From NCBI GenBank assembly GCA_012838425.1, contig DUPG01000005.1, positions 1 to 42,162 of the forward strand: a stretch of DNA of 42,162 nucleotides. Direction: 5' to 3'. The DNA is from Clostridiales bacterium (GTDB lineage Bacteria; Bacillota; Clostridia; Christensenellales; CAG-138). Of the stretch, positions 25,474-34,285 are shown piece after piece (within the stretch, counting starts at the first letter, position 1; each line of letters begins with the position of its first letter). A model generated the notes under the pieces. That model searched no databases, was not told where the DNA came from, and saw only the letters and a program-made list of their open reading frames with translations. A program made the position numbers and the translations under genes.

Positions 25474-26622
25474 ATGGACGATAAAAAAGCAAACGCAACA
25501 AAAAAAAGACTGAAAAAAGCATGGCTAACCATACGCCCTGCTGTGATATTTATATTAAGCATAACTATTGCGTTCGGCGGAATATACTTAGCCGCCTCTA
25601 TATTGATTCACAAGTACTTAGCTCCCGTTGACCCTAATGACGCGACACCTATTGAGTTCACAATAGAAAGCGGCTGGGGCGCTTCGACAATAGCAAAGCA
25701 CTTGTACGAAGCCTGCGGTGAAGGTCAAAAAGGTCTTATAACCAACAAGGCTGTTTTCAAAATATATGTTGACTTTATGGGCAAATCGAAGGAGTTGCGC
25801 GCAGGCACCTACTACTTATCCAAAAATATGGATATTCCTACTATAATTGATACGCTTTGCAAGGGCGCAAACATTCCCACAGCACGCGTTACAATACCCG
25901 AGGGCACTACCGTAGAGGGCATTGCCGAAATACTGAGCAAGAGCGATATACAGTTCAATAAAGACGAGTTCTTGGAGAAATGCAAAACCGGCGAGGGCTT
26001 TGCGAAGTACTCATTCATAAAGGAAGTGTTGGAGACCGACGCAGACAAGCGTTACTATGTGCTTGAAGGGTATTTGTTCCCCGATACATATGACTTCTTC
26101 ATAAACGCAACAACTGATGACATTATTACCCGAATGCTTGACAGGTTCGAAAACATATTCTTTGACGGCGAAATAGACTATTCAGAGTTAGCCGCGCAAA
26201 GAGGCTTAAGCATTGCTCAGGTAATATCATTAGCTACTATTATTGAGCGCGAAGCTGTAATAAAAGAGGACTTTTACAGGGTTTCAGCGGTGTTCAGCAA
26301 CAGGCTTAACAATGGTATGAAGCTGGAATCCGACGCGCCGCTTGCGTATATATTCCGCGATCAAGAAAGAAAGCTAATATATACAGAAGAAGAAAAGCGT
26401 ATTGACTCGCCCTACAATACTTATGTATATAAGGGCACATGCCTGCCAATATGCAATCCCGGTAAACTGGCGATAGACGCAGCATTGCGCCCCGACGCAG
26501 AGTATGTATCAGGCGGGTACTTCTACTTCTGCTTAATGGACAAAAAGACCGGTGCTCTTGCATACGCCAAGACATTAGAGGAGCACAACAAGAATATAGA
26601 GCTTTACAGCGGCAACTGGTAA
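25474..26622 (+). CDS. mltG: Endolytic murein transglycosylase MltG
   Basis: 382 aa. A basic cytoplasmic N-terminus is followed by one membrane segment (about 22-46), a LysM-like region (about 57-140) and the YceG/MltG catalytic domain. The catalytic Glu is Glu258 in LATIIEREA, and the fold ends with YVYKGTCLPICNPG and a typical YFYFCLMDKKTGALAYA strand. MltG cleaves nascent glycan strands at the membrane and may set their length. The ATG at 25474 is preferred; a TTG at 25462 is possible. GAGG lies 6 bases upstream, inside the ylbF end. Confidence 0.95.
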   Translation: MDDKKANATKKRLKKAWLTIRPAVIFILSITIAFGGIYLAASILIHKYLAPVDPNDATPIEFTIESGWGASTIAKHLYEACGEGQKGLITNKAVFKIYVDFMGKSKELRAGTYYLSKNMDIPTIIDTLCKGANIPTARVTIPEGTTVEGIAEILSKSDIQFNKDEFLEKCKTGEGFAKYSFIKEVLETDADKRYYVLEGYLFPDTYDFFINATTDDIITRMLDRFENIFFDGEIDYSELAAQRGLSIAQVISLATIIEREAVIKEDFYRVSAVFSNRLNNGMKLESDAPLAYIFRDQERKLIYTEEEKRIDSPYNTYVYKGTCLPICNPGKLAIDAALRPDAEYVSGGYFYFCLMDKKTGALAYAKTLEEHNKNIELYSGNW

Positions 26623-26631
26623 TAATATAAT

Positions 26632-26721
26632 AGCTGTGCTTTGACAACTCGACTACCCCGAGTCAAAGCAAGCTGTTTAATTGACAAAACGCAACATACC
26701 CCCTCTATGCCGGTATGTTGC
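26632..26721 (+). other. Two tandem intergenic RNA hairpins between mltG and pth
   Basis: Hairpin 1 (26632-26674) has AGCT/AGCT, GCTTTGA/TCAAAGC and CTCG/CGAG helices with small internal loops and a 7-base apical loop. Hairpin 2 (26691-26721) is a perfect 10-bp stem, GCAACATACC/GGTATGTTGC, with an 11-base loop, ending 21 bases before the pth ATG. Neither has a proper T run, so clean termination is unlikely. TTGACAA occurs twice (26641 and 26681), but without a good -10. An RNA-processing or attenuation role is possible; I recognise no known family. Confidence 0.55.
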
Positions 26722-26742
26722 TTATGGTGTTTGGAGAAATAT

Positions 26743-27390
26743 ATGTACTTAGTAGTTGGTTTAGGCAATCCCGGCAGGGAATACGAAAAGACCCGGCACA
26801 ACATGGGTTTTTTGACTATTGACTATTTAGCATACAAGCTCGATATTGATGTCGCGCGTGATTTCAAAAAGGCACTGATTGGCGAAGGCAGAATAAATGA
26901 TACGAAAATTGTTTTAGCAAAGCCGCAAACCTATATGAACCTTTCCGGAATCAGCGTTTCTGAGCTTATGAACTGGTACAAATGCGCCCCTGACGAGCTT
27001 ATTGTTATCTACGACGATATTGACCTGCCCGTAGGCAACATCAGAATACGCGAGCGTGGAAGCGCAGGCAGCCACAACGGTATGCGTTCTGTGATATACC
27101 ACCTTGAAATTGACGACTTTTTGAGAGTGCGCATAGGCATTGGAAAGCCCGAGAACGATCGCGACTTGGTTTCACATGTGCTTAGCGTGCCCGATGACGA
27201 GGAGTTTAAGCTGTTAATAGATTCTGTGAAAAATGCTGCTGACGCAGTTGAGCTGATTATAAAAGGCGATATTCAGAAAGCGCAGGAGCTATACAACAAG
27301 AAGCCAAAGAAGCAAAAAACAGAAGCGAACGAGGAAAATCGCGAGGAGAAAAACGAGGAACAAGCAAGTGCCGCTGACACTTCTCAATAG
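26743..27390 (+). CDS. pth: Peptidyl-tRNA hydrolase
   Basis: 216 aa. It recycles peptidyl-tRNA dropped from ribosomes. The protein starts MYLVVGLGNPG, with the catalytic His in TRHNMG (about residue 19), KPQTYMNLSG and the YDDIDLPVG strand. GSAGSHNGMRS and RVRIGIGKP complete the signature. The ATG at 26743 with TTGGAG is chosen; the frame extends 34 codons upstream through the hairpin region, but that part has no family similarity. The last ~27 residues are an unusual Lys/Glu-rich tail. Its end overlaps the mfd start by 23 bases. Confidence 0.96.
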   Translation: MYLVVGLGNPGREYEKTRHNMGFLTIDYLAYKLDIDVARDFKKALIGEGRINDTKIVLAKPQTYMNLSGISVSELMNWYKCAPDELIVIYDDIDLPVGNIRIRERGSAGSHNGMRSVIYHLEIDDFLRVRIGIGKPENDRDLVSHVLSVPDDEEFKLLIDSVKNAADAVELIIKGDIQKAQELYNKKPKKQKTEANEENREEKNEEQASAADTSQ

Positions 27391-30300
27391 CTTTGATAAA
27401 TTCAACAGAATAGCAGAGATGGCCAGCAAAGGCGAGGGGCCCGCAAGCGTATTCGGCTTAAGCGAAGCGCACAGAGCACATATAATAAGCGGGCTGTTTT
27501 TTAGTACTAAAAAAACTATTCTGTATTGCTTGCCTACCGATTCCGACTGCATAAAATTTGAGGAGAGCTTAAAAGCGTATTCGACGCCTGTTTTGCACTT
27601 TCCTGCAAAAAGCATGACACTTGATAATGTTTACGCTTTTTCGGGTGGCACGGTGCAGAAGCGCATAGAAGCACTTATGCAGCTGCTTTCTATGAAAAAT
27701 TGCGTTGTGCTTGTGAGCGCTGAAACGCTTATGCAGAAGTTAGCACCCAAGGACGCGCTAATTAGCAGCGTAATTGAGATAAAAACAGGCGAAAGCTATG
27801 ATTTATACCAGCTTATCAGCAGATTAGTAGCGGCGGGCTATTCGCGTAGCGATGTATGCGAGGCTAAGGGGCAGTTTACAGTAAGGGGCGGCAGGCTTGA
27901 TGTATTCCCCATTAACTATGACTTACCCTACCGAATAGAGTTCTTTGACGAAGAAGTCGATACAATGCGCACATTTTCTATAGATACGCAACGCGCAATA
28001 GAAAACGTTGATGGCTGCATTATTTACCCTTATTCAGAGGTTCCGATAAGTGACGAGGTGCGCATACAAGCCGCAAAAAAGCTTGCCCGAATTGATAAAA
28101 CAACTGCGAAGCACTTTGAGGATAACGATATAAGCGGCGATGTATCACGCTTTTTGCCTATATTGTATGAAAGAGATACATCGATATTGGATTATATTCC
28201 GAATGACAGCATTATTCTTATAGACGAGCCAAAAAGATTCGTTGACAGCCTGCAAACGGAGTATCAGATATTCACATCAAGCGTTGAAGCGGCATTAGAC
28301 GGGCAGAAGAGCCACACTTTTTTGTGGAAGCTGCTGTTTACGCCTAACGAGGCTATAAGCTTGATTGACAGCGAGCGGACAGTTATGTTCTTCCTGTTCG
28401 CACAGACATTCAATCAGATTCGCCCGAAAGAGATAATACAGTTCGAAGCAAGAAACGCAAACAGCTATTACGGCAACGAAAATATGCTGTACTCTGATTT
28501 GCTTTCATACAAGCATAATGGCTATAAGGTAATGCTTTTTGCAGGCGAACGCGCAAAGCGCCTGCACGAGCTGCTTACGGCAAACGGTATATTCGCTAAG
28601 TACAGCGAAACTCCCACAATATCTGATAATGAGTGTGTCGTAATACCGAAAACGCTTCCGCAAGGGTTTGAGTACAGCGAGTACAAGTTTGTAGTAATAT
28701 CAGAAGCGGAGCTTTTCGCGCAAGGATATAAGAAGCCTGCGCCTAAAGCTTCTAAGAAGTCCGCTGCTGAAAGACTAACGGTTGAGGCGCTGAACATAGG
28801 CGATTACGTTGTGCATGAGGTGCATGGTATAGGCAAGTACTTGGGCGTTGAAACCGTAACGGCCGCGTCAACGACAAGAGATTATATAGTGCTGCAGTAT
28901 TATGGCTCTGACAGACTGTATATCCCGACAGACCAGCTCGACAAGGTTCAAAAATACATAAGCGCTGATGACGGTGCTGCCCCTAACCTATCAAAATTAG
29001 GCACAGGCGAATGGCAAAGAACAGTCAGCAAGGTAAAAAGCAGCGTGAAAGCGTTGGCTTTTGACTTGGTAAAGCTGTATGCGGATAGACTGAACAAGCA
29101 GGGTTACGCGTTTTCTCCCGACAGCGTATGGCAGAGGGAGCTTGAAAATTCATTCCCATACGAAGAAACGCCCGACCAAGTAACCGCCGCAGAAGAAATA
29201 AAGCAAGATATGGAATCACCGAAGATAATGGACAGGCTGTTGTGCGGTGATGTAGGCTTCGGTAAAACAGAAGTCGCGCTGCGAGCGGCATTCAAGGCGG
29301 CTATGGATTCAAAGCAGGTGGCCTTTTTAGTGCCTACAACAATATTGGCGCACCAGCACTATAACACGCTGAAAACAAGGTTTATGGGCTTTCCGATAAC
29401 CGTTGATTACCTGTCGCGCTTCAAGACACATAAAGAACAGGAAGAAACGCTGAAAAAACTTAGAGAAGGCAAAATAGATGTGCTTATCGGCACTCACAGA
29501 ATGCTTTCAAAAGATGTTAAGTTCAAGGATTTGGGCTTGCTGATAATTGACGAGGAGCAGAGATTCGGCGTAGCGCACAAGGAGCAGATAAAGGAGCTTA
29601 AAAAAACAGTTGATGTGTTGGCGCTTACGGCAACTCCCATTCCGCGCACTCTGCATATGTCGTTAATCGGTGTTCGGGATATATCCGTTATTGAAACACC
29701 ACCCGAAACGCGCTACCCCGTGCAGACCTTCGTAATGGAATACTCGGAAGCGCTTGTAAAGGAAGCCATATATAAAGAGGTTGCACGCGGGGGGCAGGTG
29801 TTTTTCCTATACAACAATGTGAGAAATATGTCAAGGTTTCTCACTAGCCTTCAAAAGCTGCTGCCGGATATTAGAATAAAAATGGCCCATGGGCAGATGC
29901 CTAAAACCATATTGGAAAACACTATGCTTGAATTCTTAGAAGGCAGCTTTGATGTGCTTTTGTGCAGCACAATTATAGAAAACGGGCTTGATATGCCAAA
30001 TGTAAACACTATTATTGTTTATGACGCGGATAAATTCGGCTTATCTCAGCTATACCAGTTAAAAGGCAGGGTCGGAAGAAGCACAAGACTGGGGTATGCG
30101 TACTTTACTTTCCAGAAAAACAAGGTTTTCACGGAAGCGGCGCAAAAAAGGCTTATGGCTATACGCGAGTTCACACAGCTGGGCATGGGGCATAAGATTG
30201 CCTTGCGCGATTTGCAGATTCGCGGCGCAGGCAACCTGTTAGGTCCCGAACAGCATGGGCATATGGCTGCGATAGGCTATGAGATGTACCGCAGAATAAT

Positions 30301-30808
30301 GAGCGAAGCCATACAGGAAGCAAAGGGTAAAAAGCCAAGAGAGATTAAAAAAGCCGAAACCGTTATGGAAGTGCCCCTCGACGCGTATATTCCTAAAAAA
30401 TACATTCCTAATGAGGAATGGCGGCTATCCATGTATAAGCGCATAGCCGCGATAGAAAGCGCAGACGATGTATTTGATGTAAAGGACGAGCTGTTAGACA
30501 GGTTCGGCGACATTCCCGAAACGGTGAATAGCCTGCTTGATATTGCATTTGTGAAGTCAAAGGCGCAGATGTGCTTTATATCCAAGCTGCGCATAGTTGA
30601 TGAGGAGTTAAAGCTGACTTTTGCCGCAAATTCTCCTTATGATACGGAAAAGCTCATAGCACTCATAAACTCTCATATGAATTTGAAGCTGCTGCACGAG
30701 GAAGAAGAAACTAAGCTGCGCCTTATTAAGCGCGGCGCGAATGTAAAGCAGCTATTAAAAGAAGCGTCAAAGCTATTAGACGAGTTGAAAAGCTGCATAG
30801 AAGCATAA
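27368..30808 (+). CDS. mfd: Transcription-repair coupling factor
   Basis: 1146 aa, normal length. Mfd displaces stalled RNA polymerase and recruits UvrA. The N-terminal UvrB-like module spans about 1-340. A CarD-type RNA-polymerase-interaction domain lies about 470-540 (DYVVHEVHGIGKYLGVE). The translocase motor carries GDVGFGKTEVALRAAF, DEEQRFGVAHK, TATPIPRTLHMSL and QLKGRVGRS. The C-terminal TRCF/D7 domain begins with the PLDAYIPKKYI region. It starts at GTG (27368), inside the pth end, with GAGGA about 10 bases upstream. It is the last gene of ylbF-mltG-pth-mfd. Confidence 0.97.
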   Translation: MPLTLLNSFDKFNRIAEMASKGEGPASVFGLSEAHRAHIISGLFFSTKKTILYCLPTDSDCIKFEESLKAYSTPVLHFPAKSMTLDNVYAFSGGTVQKRIEALMQLLSMKNCVVLVSAETLMQKLAPKDALISSVIEIKTGESYDLYQLISRLVAAGYSRSDVCEAKGQFTVRGGRLDVFPINYDLPYRIEFFDEEVDTMRTFSIDTQRAIENVDGCIIYPYSEVPISDEVRIQAAKKLARIDKTTAKHFEDNDISGDVSRFLPILYERDTSILDYIPNDSIILIDEPKRFVDSLQTEYQIFTSSVEAALDGQKSHTFLWKLLFTPNEAISLIDSERTVMFFLFAQTFNQIRPKEIIQFEARNANSYYGNENMLYSDLLSYKHNGYKVMLFAGERAKRLHELLTANGIFAKYSETPTISDNECVVIPKTLPQGFEYSEYKFVVISEAELFAQGYKKPAPKASKKSAAERLTVEALNIGDYVVHEVHGIGKYLGVETVTAASTTRDYIVLQYYGSDRLYIPTDQLDKVQKYISADDGAAPNLSKLGTGEWQRTVSKVKSSVKALAFDLVKLYADRLNKQGYAFSPDSVWQRELENSFPYEETPDQVTAAEEIKQDMESPKIMDRLLCGDVGFGKTEVALRAAFKAAMDSKQVAFLVPTTILAHQHYNTLKTRFMGFPITVDYLSRFKTHKEQEETLKKLREGKIDVLIGTHRMLSKDVKFKDLGLLIIDEEQRFGVAHKEQIKELKKTVDVLALTATPIPRTLHMSLIGVRDISVIETPPETRYPVQTFVMEYSEALVKEAIYKEVARGGQVFFLYNNVRNMSRFLTSLQKLLPDIRIKMAHGQMPKTILENTMLEFLEGSFDVLLCSTIIENGLDMPNVNTIIVYDADKFGLSQLYQLKGRVGRSTRLGYAYFTFQKNKVFTEAAQKRLMAIREFTQLGMGHKIALRDLQIRGAGNLLGPEQHGHMAAIGYEMYRRIMSEAIQEAKGKKPREIKKAETVMEVPLDAYIPKKYIPNEEWRLSMYKRIAAIESADDVFDVKDELLDRFGDIPETVNSLLDIAFVKSKAQMCFISKLRIVDEELKLTFAANSPYDTEKLIALINSHMNLKLLHEEEETKLRLIKRGANVKQLLKEASKLLDELKSCIEA

Positions 30809-30831
30809 AAGCTGGTATCATATAAAAAACT

Positions 30832-30861
30832 GAATAATTTGTTCCTCTATTGCAAAAATTA
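30832..30861 (+). promoter_or_regulatory. Putative SigF/SigG-type (forespore) promoter of gpr
   Basis: GAATA (30832-30836, within TGAATA) matches the SigG -35 pattern GHATR. Eighteen bases later AAAATTA (30855-30861) matches five of seven positions of the -10 pattern CATnHTA. The expected start is about 20 bases before the gpr TTG. The gene content behind it fits forespore expression. Pattern-based inference only. Confidence 0.45.
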
Positions 30862-30887
30862 GATAAAAAACAAGGGGGAACAGATTC

Positions 30888-31838
30888 TTGAAAAACAAGT
30901 TCACAGGCAAAAAAATCAATGGCATTTATACTGATATGGCTTTGGAGGCAAGGGAGCTGCACCCTGATTTGCCGGGCATAGTCGAACAAAAGGAAAGCAT
31001 AGACGGTATTGAGATTTCACGAATCACAATTCAAGATGAAGCCTCAGGACAGCAGATAGGCAAGCTGCCGGGGCAATACATTACAATAGACGCGCCTAAT
31101 CTTATAACGCGCGACCCAGAGCTATTCAAAAAAGTAAGCCAGCAAATCAGTAAGGAAGTAGTTGCTTTGCTTACTAACATATCCGCGGAATCGACCGTGC
31201 TCGTAGTGGGGCTCGGCAACAGGTATGTAACGCCGGACTCATTGGGTCCGCGAGTTATCGAAAAGGTATATGTAACAAGGCATATTACTAATTACCTGCC
31301 AAAAGGCACTATCGATATGGCTTTGAAGTCCGTATGCGCGTTAGCTCCGGGCGTATTGGGCGTAACGGGCATTGAGACTTACGACATTGTTGAGGGCTTG
31401 GTGGCTAATCTGAAACCCGACGCGGTTATACTCATTGATTCTCTTGCTTCACGCCGCGCCGCAAGGATAAACACAAGCATTCAAATAACCGATACAGGAA
31501 TAAGCCCCGGCTCAGGCGTAGGCAACACACGCGCGGATTTGAGCCAAAAGGGACTTGGAGTGCCCACAATAGCGATAGGCGTGCCTATGGTGGTGTTCGC
31601 TTCAACTATTGCGCAGGATACTATTCACCTGATTGCAAACAAAACCGGCTTGCACAGCGACGAAGAAAAGCTTGTGCAATTAGCGCAGGAGGTTATATCT
31701 GAAAGCATGGGGGAATTCATTGTTACCCCTAAGGATATTGACAGCATTATAAACGATATGGCGCAGATTATCGCAGAGGGAATTAACTTTGCGTTGCATG
31801 GTGAAAACACTGAAACCTTAGGGGAGATACTCTCATAA
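30888..31838 (+). CDS. gpr: Germination protease GPR
   Basis: 316 aa aspartic-like protease of family A25 that degrades SASPs during spore germination; a substrate SASP is encoded at 6133-6351. The N-terminal propeptide contains YTDMALEA, which resembles the SASP cleavage site and is where the zymogen autoprocesses. Core blocks are VLVVGLGNRYVTPDSLGP, APGVLGVTGIET, LIDSLASRRAARIN and the TDTGISPGSGVGN loop. It starts at TTG with AAGGGGG upstream. It is first in an operon with a DUF2953 protein, ytfJ and a D,D-carboxypeptidase, and shares one base with the next start. Confidence 0.96.
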   Translation: MKNKFTGKKINGIYTDMALEARELHPDLPGIVEQKESIDGIEISRITIQDEASGQQIGKLPGQYITIDAPNLITRDPELFKKVSQQISKEVVALLTNISAESTVLVVGLGNRYVTPDSLGPRVIEKVYVTRHITNYLPKGTIDMALKSVCALAPGVLGVTGIETYDIVEGLVANLKPDAVILIDSLASRRAARINTSIQITDTGISPGSGVGNTRADLSQKGLGVPTIAIGVPMVVFASTIAQDTIHLIANKTGLHSDEEKLVQLAQEVISESMGEFIVTPKDIDSIINDMAQIIAEGINFALHGENTETLGEILS

Positions 31839-32461
31839 TGCTTTGGGGCATAGTCGCAGCTATTGTAGCATTTATAATAATCTGCCTGACTATGCCCATA
31901 AAATCAAAGACAATTATTCAGGTGCGGGGCGGCTTTACCAATATTGAAGTGCGCCCCTACATATTTTTTATGAACTTGGGGCTGAAGTTCCGCTTTAGAA
32001 TCGTATATACATTTGGGGAAGGGCTATATATAGCACGAGTTACAAAAACCAATCTGCCGAAGGTTATATACTTAGCGAAGCAGTTTACGAAAGAAAGCTT
32101 CAGAGAGCCATTCATAAAAACCGCACAAGAAACATCTAAGCTGTTTTCGATTGAAGAAATGAGTGTGTTTATAAAGTTAGGCGCAGAAAACGCTATAACG
32201 ACCGTGTATTTATGCGCAATAGTGCATACTGTATTTGACATTATGTTTTCACTGCAAAAGCAGACGAGCAAAAACCGGAACGCGAATTTCAACCTATATG
32301 TTACACCTGCATTTGAACCGCTGATAATACTAAATTTGGAAGGAATATTTAGGGCATATCCAACAAAAATTATTCGTAGGATAGTAAGAAGGGCTATCAA
32401 AAAACTAACTCATATGCAGGAAAGGAAGAAGAAACAATGCATCCAATCGAAAACATTATGA
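31838..32461 (+). CDS. DUF2953 (YtfI-like) protein
   Basis: 207 aa. One N-terminal membrane segment (about 3-20) is followed by a beta-rich part, a helical middle, and the family's IKLGAENAITTVYLCAIVHTVFDIMF block resembling the GxGDAAxT...G pattern of DUF2953. The C-terminus is strongly basic (RRIVRRAIKK). Its placement directly before ytfJ repeats the ytfI-ytfJ order of Bacillus subtilis, which supports the call. The function is unknown; a sporulation role is inferred from context. The ATG overlaps the gpr stop (TAATG), and its end overlaps ytfJ by 25 bases. Confidence 0.8.
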   Translation: MLWGIVAAIVAFIIICLTMPIKSKTIIQVRGGFTNIEVRPYIFFMNLGLKFRFRIVYTFGEGLYIARVTKTNLPKVIYLAKQFTKESFREPFIKTAQETSKLFSIEEMSVFIKLGAENAITTVYLCAIVHTVFDIMFSLQKQTSKNRNANFNLYVTPAFEPLIILNLEGIFRAYPTKIIRRIVRRAIKKLTHMQERKKKQCIQSKTL

Positions 32462-32982
32462 AAACAAGCATGGAACAGATAAAAGAAATGGTCGATGTGA
32501 ATACAATCATAGGTACGCCTATTGTATTGCAGGACGAGAACATGGTACTGCCCGTATCGAAGGTTTGCTTAGGCTTTTTCTCAGGCGGAGGGGAATACAG
32601 CGGCAGCATAAAATCACCTGTACGCAAAAGCGGTGATGAGGCGAAGGATTCAGAGGGCGGAAAATACCCGTTCGCAGGCGCTTCCGCCGCCGGCATGACT
32701 TTAACACCTGTGGCATTCTTATCCGTTAAGGATAGCTGTGTCAAGGTACTGCCCGTTCAAAACGGCAGCGCGTGGGACAGGGTTATCGATATGGCGTTTC
32801 CACTTATTCAGCATATCGTATCAAAAAAGCATAAACATAATATTGATGATGTTGATGATGTTGATAATGAAAGCGAAATGGAAATAATAATCGAGCAAGA
32901 GAGCGATGACAGGTATGAAAAGCGTGAACACGCCGAAAACAGCTTTAGAACGCCAAGATACAGGCGCATTAAACGGAGGTAA
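32437..32982 (+). CDS. ytfJ: GerW family sporulation protein YtfJ
   Basis: 181 aa. The core (about 1-130) has MHPIENIMKTSMEQIKEMVD, VNTIIGTPI, the glycine-rich GFFSGGGEY turn, and GASAAGMTLTPVAFL, all characteristic of YtfJ/GerW. The C-terminal ~50 residues are an Asp/His-rich then basic low-complexity tail (DDVDDVDNESEMEI and RRIKRR). In spore formers the family is expressed in the forespore, and in Streptomyces GerW affects spore wall and germination. The ATG follows AAGGAAG inside the previous gene. It ends 2 bases before the carboxypeptidase. Confidence 0.94.
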   Translation: MHPIENIMKTSMEQIKEMVDVNTIIGTPIVLQDENMVLPVSKVCLGFFSGGGEYSGSIKSPVRKSGDEAKDSEGGKYPFAGASAAGMTLTPVAFLSVKDSCVKVLPVQNGSAWDRVIDMAFPLIQHIVSKKHKHNIDDVDDVDNESEMEIIIEQESDDRYEKREHAENSFRTPRYRRIKRR

Positions 32983-32984
32983 AT

Positions 32985-34127
32985 ATGAGAGCTAATACTA
33001 TTTCGCGAAGATTAGCAATAATAGTCGCAATAGTATTTTTGCTTACGGCTTTTTTTGTTTTTCCAAGCGCAGCCAATGCGATAGAAAAGGTGCCTGATAC
33101 TTCTGCGCAGTCAATTGCGCTTTTGGAGTGCTCCACAAACACCGTATTATACGCACGCTCTGCGCACATAAGGCTGCCCATGGCAAGCACGACCAAGGTA
33201 ATGACTGCATTAGTGGCTATAAAATACGGCAATCTCGATGCTATGATTCAAATACCTGATGAAGCTGTGGGCATTGAGGGCTCAAGCATATACTTGCAAA
33301 AAGGCGAAAAGCTGACACTTCGTGATTTGCTTTATGGCTTGATGCTTAGAAGCGGGAACGACGCCGCTGTAGCAATAGCGCATTATATCGGTGGTTCTAT
33401 TGATGGTTTCTCTAAGCTTATGAACGAAACCGCTAAATCCATAGGCGCGTATAATACGAATTTCGTAAATCCGCATGGACTGCCCGCAGAAAACCACTAC
33501 ACCACAGCATATGATTTAGCTCTTATATGCTGTGAAGCTATGAAAAACGAAACCTTCAAAGCTATTGTAAGCTCACAGTATCATAGAACGACAACGGGCT
33601 TTGCGCCGCGTACTATGATGAACAAGAACAAGCTATTGTGGGAATATGAAGGCGGAATAGGCATAAAAACAGGCTTTACGAAGGCAGCAGGCAAGTGCCT
33701 GACATTTGCCGCAGAACGCAACGGAATGACTGTTGTAGGTGTTGTGCTAAACTGCCCCGCTATGTTTCCAGACGCAAAAGAACTGCTCAATTACTGCTTT
33801 GAGAACTACGAAATGTATAATATCGTGAAGAAAGGTACTGTCGCAATACGCGTTGAAGTGGGCAGGAGCAATGGTCAGCTATTGCCGCTTGTTACAACTA
33901 AGGATATTGTCGTTCCTGTAAAAAAGTCTGAGGGTGCTAAGTTTATTCCTAAGATATTTGTTGATAACGGAATTAACGCGCCGGTGTATAAAGGCACAGT
34001 ATTGGGCAGACTTGATATTTACTGCAGCGACAAGCTTGTATCTTCATGCGAGTTGGTATCTGCGCAGGATATTTTTGTACCAAGCATCAGTTACTACATT
34101 AAAAGAATATTGAGCTTTTGGTGCTAA
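32985..34127 (+). CDS. D-alanyl-D-alanine carboxypeptidase (PBP5/DacF type)
   Basis: 380 aa exported serine peptidase of family S11 that trims D-Ala from wall pentapeptides. The signal peptide spans 1-32 with SAANA before the cut. Catalytic motifs are STTK (68-71), SGN in LMLRSGNDAA, and KTG in IGIKTGFTKAAGK. A C-terminal beta domain and a last amphipathic helix (SYYIKRILSFW) should anchor it to the membrane. Its position as the last gene of gpr-DUF2953-ytfJ, 2 bases after ytfJ with GGAGGT, suggests a sporulation carboxypeptidase such as DacF. Motifs alone do not separate DacF from DacA or DacB. Confidence 0.92.
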   Translation: MRANTISRRLAIIVAIVFLLTAFFVFPSAANAIEKVPDTSAQSIALLECSTNTVLYARSAHIRLPMASTTKVMTALVAIKYGNLDAMIQIPDEAVGIEGSSIYLQKGEKLTLRDLLYGLMLRSGNDAAVAIAHYIGGSIDGFSKLMNETAKSIGAYNTNFVNPHGLPAENHYTTAYDLALICCEAMKNETFKAIVSSQYHRTTTGFAPRTMMNKNKLLWEYEGGIGIKTGFTKAAGKCLTFAAERNGMTVVGVVLNCPAMFPDAKELLNYCFENYEMYNIVKKGTVAIRVEVGRSNGQLLPLVTTKDIVVPVKKSEGAKFIPKIFVDNGINAPVYKGTVLGRLDIYCSDKLVSSCELVSAQDIFVPSISYYIKRILSFWC

Positions 34128-34202
34128 TGAGTGTATCACCTATTGGCTTTCGTTTTGATAATGAGAATGTATCGCCAAAGCAATTAAGTTAAGTTTACAA
34201 AG

Positions 34203-34226
34203 AAAAAGGGAGATTCCCCTTTTTTT
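34203..34226 (+). terminator. Rho-independent terminator after the gpr operon
   Basis: AAAAAGGG/CCCTTTTT stem (34203-34210 with 34217-34224) ending in seven T. The A tract on the other side makes it potentially bidirectional. Confidence 0.85.
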
Positions 34227-34233
34227 CTTATAA

Positions 34234-34259
34234 CAAAAACAAGCAACTTTCGTTGCCTG
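34234..34259 (-). terminator. Rho-independent terminator of the NlpC/P60 gene
   Basis: On the minus strand an 8-bp stem, CAGGCAAC/GTTGCTTG (34259-34252 with 34247-34240), is closed by a GAAA tetraloop and followed by TTTTTG. It lies 27 bases after the stop of the minus-strand gene. Confidence 0.85.
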
Positions 34260-34285
34260 CTTTGAAACCCCTATTTGCTTTTAGC

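Noticed and set aside
26641-26709. TTGACA copies in the mltG-pth gap as a pth promoter
   Set aside because: The -10 positions read TCTATG or worse; hairpins explain the sequence better.
26641-26742. N-terminal extension of pth
   Set aside because: Codes through the two hairpins, is Cys-rich and unlike any Pth; the canonical MYLVVGLGNPG start has a ribosome site.
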